Assembly: GCF_021134715.1 (NCBI RefSeq)
Contig: NC_060018.1
Span: 3,365,501-3,429,500, forward strand
Direction: 5' to 3'
DNA: 64,000 bases
DNA from: Daphnia pulex
Lineage: Eukaryota; Arthropoda; Branchiopoda; Diplostraca; Daphniidae
How positions within the stretch are numbered: the stretch's first letter is position 1; each line of letters opens with the position of its first letter. The notes under the pieces were generated by a model. It made no database searches, had not been told where the DNA came from, and was given only the letters and a program-made list of their open reading frames with translations. This document shows positions 59,601 to 64,000 of this stretch, piece after piece. The position numbers and the translations under genes are program-made.

Positions 59601-61300
59601 CGTTGGCTAGACATCTGATAATCTCGTTAAGATCAAACCAATTCATCTTAACAACGAGTCGAATATATCAACCGGAATCCGGAAATGCTAATAAGAAAAG
59701 GAAGAATAAAAAATAATCAAGTACGACGACGACGAGCATTTGACGTTATGACGCGGACGTGAAACAGGACATTTTGAGCAAGCCGGGCGGCACGGATGAA
59801 AAAAAAAAAAAAGAAAAACAATTCGAGGCGATTTGAACGGGACGACGTGAACGAGACGACGTGAACGAGAAAAGTTAGTAGAGAAGGAAGTAGAAAAGTA
59901 TGAGGAAGTAAAACATTTGTTTGATAGTTAGTGAAGTTGATAGTTAGTGAAGACGACGATGAATGGAGAGAGAGAGAGAGAGAGAAAACAAATGCACACA
60001 CAGATGCTTATAGGATGAAACTGTGACGTACTGGAAAAGCTACCTGGCGGAACTGCCGGATGGCGCCATTGATGCGTAGTGTGTCGGCCGCGATGCCGGC
60101 GATATCGCAGCCTCCTCCGCCGCTGGATCCTCCTCCTTGTTCCTTCAGCTGCCGCAACGAGGAGCTGGGGTTGTGACAGTGGTAGCACGACGTTTCCGGC
60201 TGCGAGTGTTGCCGAAGCATTTCGCCGCGGAGACACGGAGTCCCGCCGCACGAATAGCCGCTCGAAGCCAGCGAGGCTGCCAGCTCGGGGACCAACTGAC
60301 TGCTGGGCAATCTCAAAGATGAGTCTTGGCCATGCCCGTAAAATCCCGACTGACCGACGACGCCCGATCGGACCGATTCGCGAGACGTGGCCCTCGACAA
60401 TGAAAACGAGAAGGGCTGATGTTCGCAGACCCGCGGCCGTGAAGGAGTGATCCCAACTGATGGATGCACGGGATGATAACGCGGAGAATGATGCTGAACG
60501 CCCTGTTGATGCTGCTGCTGCTGCTGTTGCTGCTGGTGAAGGTGAGTGGGCGGTCCACCGCCGCTGTGGTGTTGCTGCGACGACAACGCCGAGCTGTGAT
60601 GGTGATGGTAATGAGGTGAGAAGGACGACGACTGCGAATGATGAGGCCCGTGACGGTTGTAGAGACGGGGACTCGGCTCGCCCACGCTGCCACAAGTGCG
60701 CTCGTCGCTGTTGTCACGCCGATAGTGCAGCTCAATATCCGGCACAGATCGGTTGGTGCGCGTAGTTTGGCCACCACAGCCGGCAATGATTCCGGCCGCT
60801 GTACTGATAATGGCAGAGTCGACAGAGCTCTGCGAAGGAGGCGCCGTCCGGACGGCAACGTCGCCCAATCGCTGATTGATGGCCAACGTGTTGTTGTTGT
60901 GGTGTTGGCTGTTGTCTTGGTTCCAGCAGTCCAACAGATTCACAGAGTTCTTGCGACTGCGACAAGGTGTTTCCGTTGAGCTCCACGGAGATGCATCCGC
61001 CAGATCGGGGGCATGGCGCTGGTCAAACGACGGGGCAGTCAGCAGCGGCCGCGCCGCCGCCGTGGGTCCTGAAACATTAGACGACACCGACGAGGCCGAC
61101 TGGTTCTTGTAAACGTTCTGAAGTGAACGCTGACTAGCGCCCAGCGGACGCTGCGACGATGGCTCCTCCTCGTCGTCATCCTCACCGGCGACCGTGGGTT
61201 CGAGAAGAACTTCTGGCGGTGACAGATCCGCCGCCAAAAGATTGTCGGTCGAGTCCCCGCGGCTTAAGCTCACCGCTCTCTCTGTCGACAGACTCGCCAT
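34249..61300 (-). CDS. Small-conductance calcium-activated potassium channel (SK/KCNN family)
   Basis: SK channels are calmodulin-gated potassium channels that set after-hyperpolarisation. Exons 61300-60044, 41722-41195, 40512-40417, 38434-38184, 37887-37717, 37629-37494, 37401-37291, 37032-36835 and 34713-34249 join in frame to 1070 residues. Landmarks are [19 protein letters not shown] before S1, S2 in 40417-40512, ADDWRIAM and [13 protein letters not shown] (S3-S4), [17 protein letters not shown]5, the pore SVGYGD (about 791-795), S6 [12 protein letters not shown], and the calmodulin-binding region ([45 protein letters not shown]). A leucine-rich coiled coil ([20 protein letters not shown]) and a G/P/S-rich tail follow. 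The first 419 residues form a disordered, polyQ/H exon 18 kb away; both junctions are phase 0. An internal Met in 41195-41722 (MKATGG) could start a short form. Vertebrate paralogue numbering does not apply. Confidence 0.95.
34714..36834 (-). other. SK intron 8
   Basis: A 2.1-kb intron separates the calmodulin-binding exon from the last exon. Apart from the possible alternative terminal exon at 35236-35361, it holds A-rich and pyrimidine-rich simple sequence and nothing I can name. Confidence 0.6.
35236..35361 (-). other. Possible alternative SK terminal exon
   Basis: Within the intron between the calmodulin-binding exon (ending 36835, phase 0) and the last exon, a long CT-rich tract ends in CCCCAAG. 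It is followed by a phase 0 frame [12 protein letters not shown]... that turns proline- and basic-rich and stops at TGA 35236. It would replace the coiled coil and tail. All three frames are open here for tens of codons, so the frame itself is weak evidence; the polypyrimidine tract is the main support. Confidence 0.25.
38435..40416 (-). other. SK intron 3
   Basis: A 2-kb intron between the S2 exon and the S3-S4 exon. It contains the CA microsatellite at 38962-39022 and GA tracts near 40018-40034. No coding segment is supportable. Confidence 0.6.
38962..39032. repeat. CA dinucleotide microsatellite
   Basis: About 30 uninterrupted CA units (38962-39022) run into five CG units (39023-39032), inside an SK intron. 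It is likely to be length-polymorphic between individuals. Confidence 0.97.
41723..60043 (-). other. SK intron 1 (18.3 kb) with many GA/CT tracts
   Basis: This large intron separates the long N-terminal exon from the channel core. It holds the probable cassette exon (44703-44840) and many short purine or pyrimidine tracts with runs of GAGAGA, for example near 47592-47604, 50040-50052, 51307-51324, 55520-55542, 56490-56502 and 59965-59985. It also has (CA)n and (CTT)n runs and homopolymers. GC-rich islands near 57660-58190 and 58380-58610 could mark internal promoters or first exons for short SK forms. Long open frames there (49651-50226 and 57607-58194, plus strand) lack domains and look like chance. 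Confidence 0.6.
44703..44840 (-). other. Probable SK cassette exon inside the 18-kb intron
   Basis: A 138-bp GC-rich segment is bounded on the minus strand by a CTGCAG acceptor and an ACG|GTGCGAG donor, and is open in phase 0 throughout: [20 protein letters not shown] followed by a T/S/A-rich part ending VSIT. It would insert 46 residues between FRQ and LRKPVS without shifting the frame. An acceptor six bases upstream adds LQ. Its coding-like composition stands out from the simple-sequence DNA around it. The sequence is basic at the front, like a kinase or membrane-proximal site. The donor is non-ideal, so this is a proposal. Confidence 0.5.
60044..61300 (-). other. SK channel long N-terminal exon
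   Basis: A single 419-codon exon from ATG 61300 ([20 protein letters not shown]...) to FRQ at a CAG|GTAGCT donor. The frame is rich in S, H, Q and G with a polyQ/polyH stretch near 60508-60545 and several RS/RKNS phosphorylation-like sites. It joins phase 0 to the core exon at 41722 (LRKPVSTLS). No other gene on this strand lies between. Assignment to the SK gene rests on strand, phase and the known presence of long N-termini in SK channels, not on direct homology. Confidence 0.75.
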
Positions 61301-61377
61301 AATGTCAAAGCTTTCTCCGATCTAAATCTTGCATCCAATGCCACTCTGCCTATTTGGACCGGACCCGACTCAGCAGC
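61301..61377 (-). other. 5' UTR part of the SK long exon
   Basis: Upstream of ATG 61300 a clear acceptor (ATGTGATTGCAG) precedes the exon start at 61377. The long exon is therefore not the first; at least one noncoding 5' exon lies at higher coordinates, perhaps outside the window. Confidence 0.6.
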
Positions 61378-64000
61378 CTGCAATCACATAGGATAATAAT
61401 ACATTGTAGGTAATGATATAGTGATGAAGACCTAAATACTAAAAGGAAACCCCCCAGCCCCCCACAATGGGGTTCGTCATAGGTTACACACACACACACA
61501 CTGTCCAGATATTCAATTAATTAGAGCTCATGATTAAAGGAGTCAAGGACATGAAAAAGTTATCCTTTGGCTCATCAAGAGTTCCATTTTTGTACCCGAT
61601 GTCATGTCGCGGTGGGCGAGGACATGCGTTGATTGAATTAGAGCGTGGCTCTAAGAGCAATTAGGATGAGTGCCTCTCAAAAGATCACGAGACCAAAGTA
61701 GATTCAGCAAAAAAAAAAAAAAAAGAAAGAAAACGGCCAGAGGCTTTCCATTGATTAGGGAATAATAATAGAAGACTGTATACACCATCTCGATCTCTAC
61801 TCTGATTAAAATCACGTCTCCTTTTTCTGCCTTCCCCGTAGCGACTGGGAAATCCCCGCCAAAGTTTAGAGGATTTAGACATGGAATTCACAATGAGGAT
61901 GTAAAATAGGGTAAAGCCGAATAGCTGGAAAGGAGACAACGAGTGTTCAAGGAAGGAAAAGCGGGAAAACGTGTTTCAAAAAGATCACAGAGCTTTAATT
62001 TGACTAGAAAATCACCAGGGGCCTGATACCGTTGATGGTATCAAGTTTCATCTTCTGGTTCCGTCGAGGATGACAGCAACTTCCTCCTTGACTAGGATTA
62101 CATCGTATAAACGTGTACGCGCCCAAGAAGATTGCATGTTGCAGAACAATAAGGGAAATTCAGCATAGATAAGCCTCATAAACTTTGGCCTACAAACTAC
62201 AAAGTTCACCTTCGGGACTTGTTCAGCCGTGAGGCCCATCTTAGATAGTTTTCTTAGATCCAAACTCTCAACAAGACAATCATACTGTATTTGGCTTCTT
62301 CAAGTGACATCAGGCAGTCGGACAACTGCACAGCACAGCCTTGATGCCGTGGCTTTTCTCTCCTGTATGTCACTACGTCCACACGCTGGACATTGTTCGT
62401 CGCTAATTGCAAAGTCTGGAATGGAGGCCGTGCGCAAGACGCCAATTAGCGCGAAGTGCACTGATTTAATTTTGGCTAATCTTGAGGGATAGAAGAGAGA
62501 CCAGTCGTTTCTGGCGGCTCGTAACGTGACGTGATGCAACGGGTCGGACGGTTATTGTGTCACGTTATTGCCAAGCCACCGGCTAGTGTATGCGCGAGAG
62601 CAGAATAAGAGGGAAAACATTGAGAATGAAGAGGGAAGAAAAATGAGCATTAACAAACATAAAGACGATAAAAATGACAAGATTCAAATGCTTGTTTGTT
62701 GTACTGGGGAAAATTGATATACCAGCGAAGGAGTGAATTGCCACCAATGGAAGACTGAACATTTACAGTCTAAAGTTTTGAGGTCGCCTGAAGTTGACTG
62801 AAGTTACGTAATCTAATATAGTTGCTTGACATTTTCATGGCTCGAGAAAAGAAAGAAAAAAAAAACCCAAAAAAACAGTAACAGAAGGTACACGAAGTTA
62901 TTTTTAGTTCAGGCAAACTTCCCACTCGGGGTTCTGTATTTTCTCACTTTAAAACCACGAGCCTATGGCAACCTGGGACTCAATCAGCCGGAGCACGTGT
63001 AATCCGTGTAACTTGCGAGACTTTGGCCTTCACTGAGCGAACCCCTTTCTTCTATATGCCTTAGCATGTTATTCAATTTCGACCGCACGATAATTGAAAT
63101 CAAATGAACCGTCAAACGATCCGTCGAGTTAACTCGCATGTGAGCGCGAACTCTATTCCGCCAGGTCCAATCGCCTTAGGGTATGATGGCAAAGCTTGCT
63201 TAAGAGACAAGAGATCAACTACTGCGAGACGATCCATCAATAGGATCGGCGTATAACGCCGTAAGTACGCCAGAGTGAAGACAAAATCCGGCTGACATGG
63301 AAACGTATTCCCAACCAACACACTCATCCGTAGTACGTCATTCTCGAGATGAAAGGCAATACCGAAATCGCATGGCAAAAATTTTGTCTCACTCTTATTT
63401 CCATCCAAGTATAAATACAACTTTCGTGCCAGATATAGTAGTATGTATATCATCCTTTTTTGAATCTGAAGATATTAAACATCATTCATCACAAAAGCCT
63501 GCCTTGCCGTTCCAACACAGCTTGGCGTTCTAGGCTAGAAAAAATATATTTATCCGGATGACGACGACGTCAAAGACGATGAAGGAGAAAAAGTCGGTAT
63601 TCAAAAGTGGAAATAACATTTTTGACTCGGCAGGAACATTTCAATACATGTTCCCATTATTTAATGATCCCTTACACGCGCACACATATATTCTTGTAAT
63701 GGAAAAAAGCTTGAACCTCACACTGGGCGTTGCCTATAACTTTCGTCGCATTTTTCGGTGATTGAACGTACGTAACGTGCCAGCAGGGGAAAGAAAAACT
63801 ATGCGACTCCACGCACTGTACACCAAACTAAAGTAAGTAATGACAGGCTAATATCCAGAGTGCACTGGGAAAACAATTGGATGAACATCATCATTCGTTC
63901 AATAAGAAATCTCGCATGTCGACAGTGATAAGATTCAATTTCCGAACCCAAATTCAAAGCACATCATTGCTTCCATTTTTGATTGGATAAAAACGATGCC
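61378..64000. other. Upstream SK intron or promoter DNA
   Basis: No coding segment is supportable in this 2.6-kb end of the window. A CA run lies near 61487-61501 and a poly-A/purine run near 61709-61733. Short open frames on both strands show no domains or splice logic. The stretch is probably an intron in the SK leader, or the SK promoter. Confidence 0.4.

Noticed and set aside
60079-60858. Several long frames on both strands over the SK N-terminal exon
   Set aside because: All are shadows of the 419-codon frame, which alone has the ATG and a phase-matched donor.
1-64000. tRNA, rRNA, CRISPR arrays, operons of bacterial type, viral genes
   Set aside because: None seen; intron-rich animal genes and eukaryotic splice signals throughout.

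Overview
The window looks like nuclear DNA of a small-genome arthropod. A cladoceran crustacean such as Daphnia fits best: genes are interrupted by many GT-AG introns, most only about 55-120 bp, in near-uniform AT-rich DNA, and the proteins are animal housekeeping, adhesion and ion-channel proteins. The species assignment is inference. I built gene models by joining exons with GT/AG ends and matching phase; every full model sums to a whole number of codons.

Left part (1-9.1 kb): a possible last exon of a plus-strand gene at the edge, a possible small four-exon minus-strand gene (1725-2224), a fold-back MITE-like element (2322-2543), and a 10-exon equilibrative nucleoside transporter (4026-7491, minus). 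Compact block (9.1-25.3 kb): alpha-catenin with two alternative N-terminal exons (minus), malonyl-CoA decarboxylase (minus), POP7 and TMEM203 in an apparent two-cistron transcript (plus), ATPAF2 (minus), eIF4A3 (minus), mitochondrial ribosomal protein L35 (plus) and a TAF1C-like Pol I factor with a coding minisatellite (minus). Several neighbours are divergent or convergent at a few hundred bp.

Right part (25.3-64 kb): about 9 kb with no supportable gene, then a single large minus-strand gene for a small-conductance calcium-activated potassium (SK/KCNN) channel. Its coding exons run from 61300 to 34249, with an 18.3-kb intron that separates a long low-complexity N-terminal exon from the channel core and contains a likely phase 0-0 cassette exon. 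The gene continues upstream, since a 5' UTR splice acceptor is visible near 61378.

Together the block carries mitochondrial/metabolic genes (MLYCD, ATPAF2, mRPL35), RNA-processing and rRNA-related genes (POP7, eIF4A3, TAF1C-like), adhesion (alpha-catenin), and membrane transport/excitability genes (ENT, SK, TMEM203). The most notable observations are the one-base spacing between the POP7 stop and TMEM203 start, the duplicated, mutually exclusive alpha-catenin N-terminal exons, and the unannotated-looking SK cassette exon.
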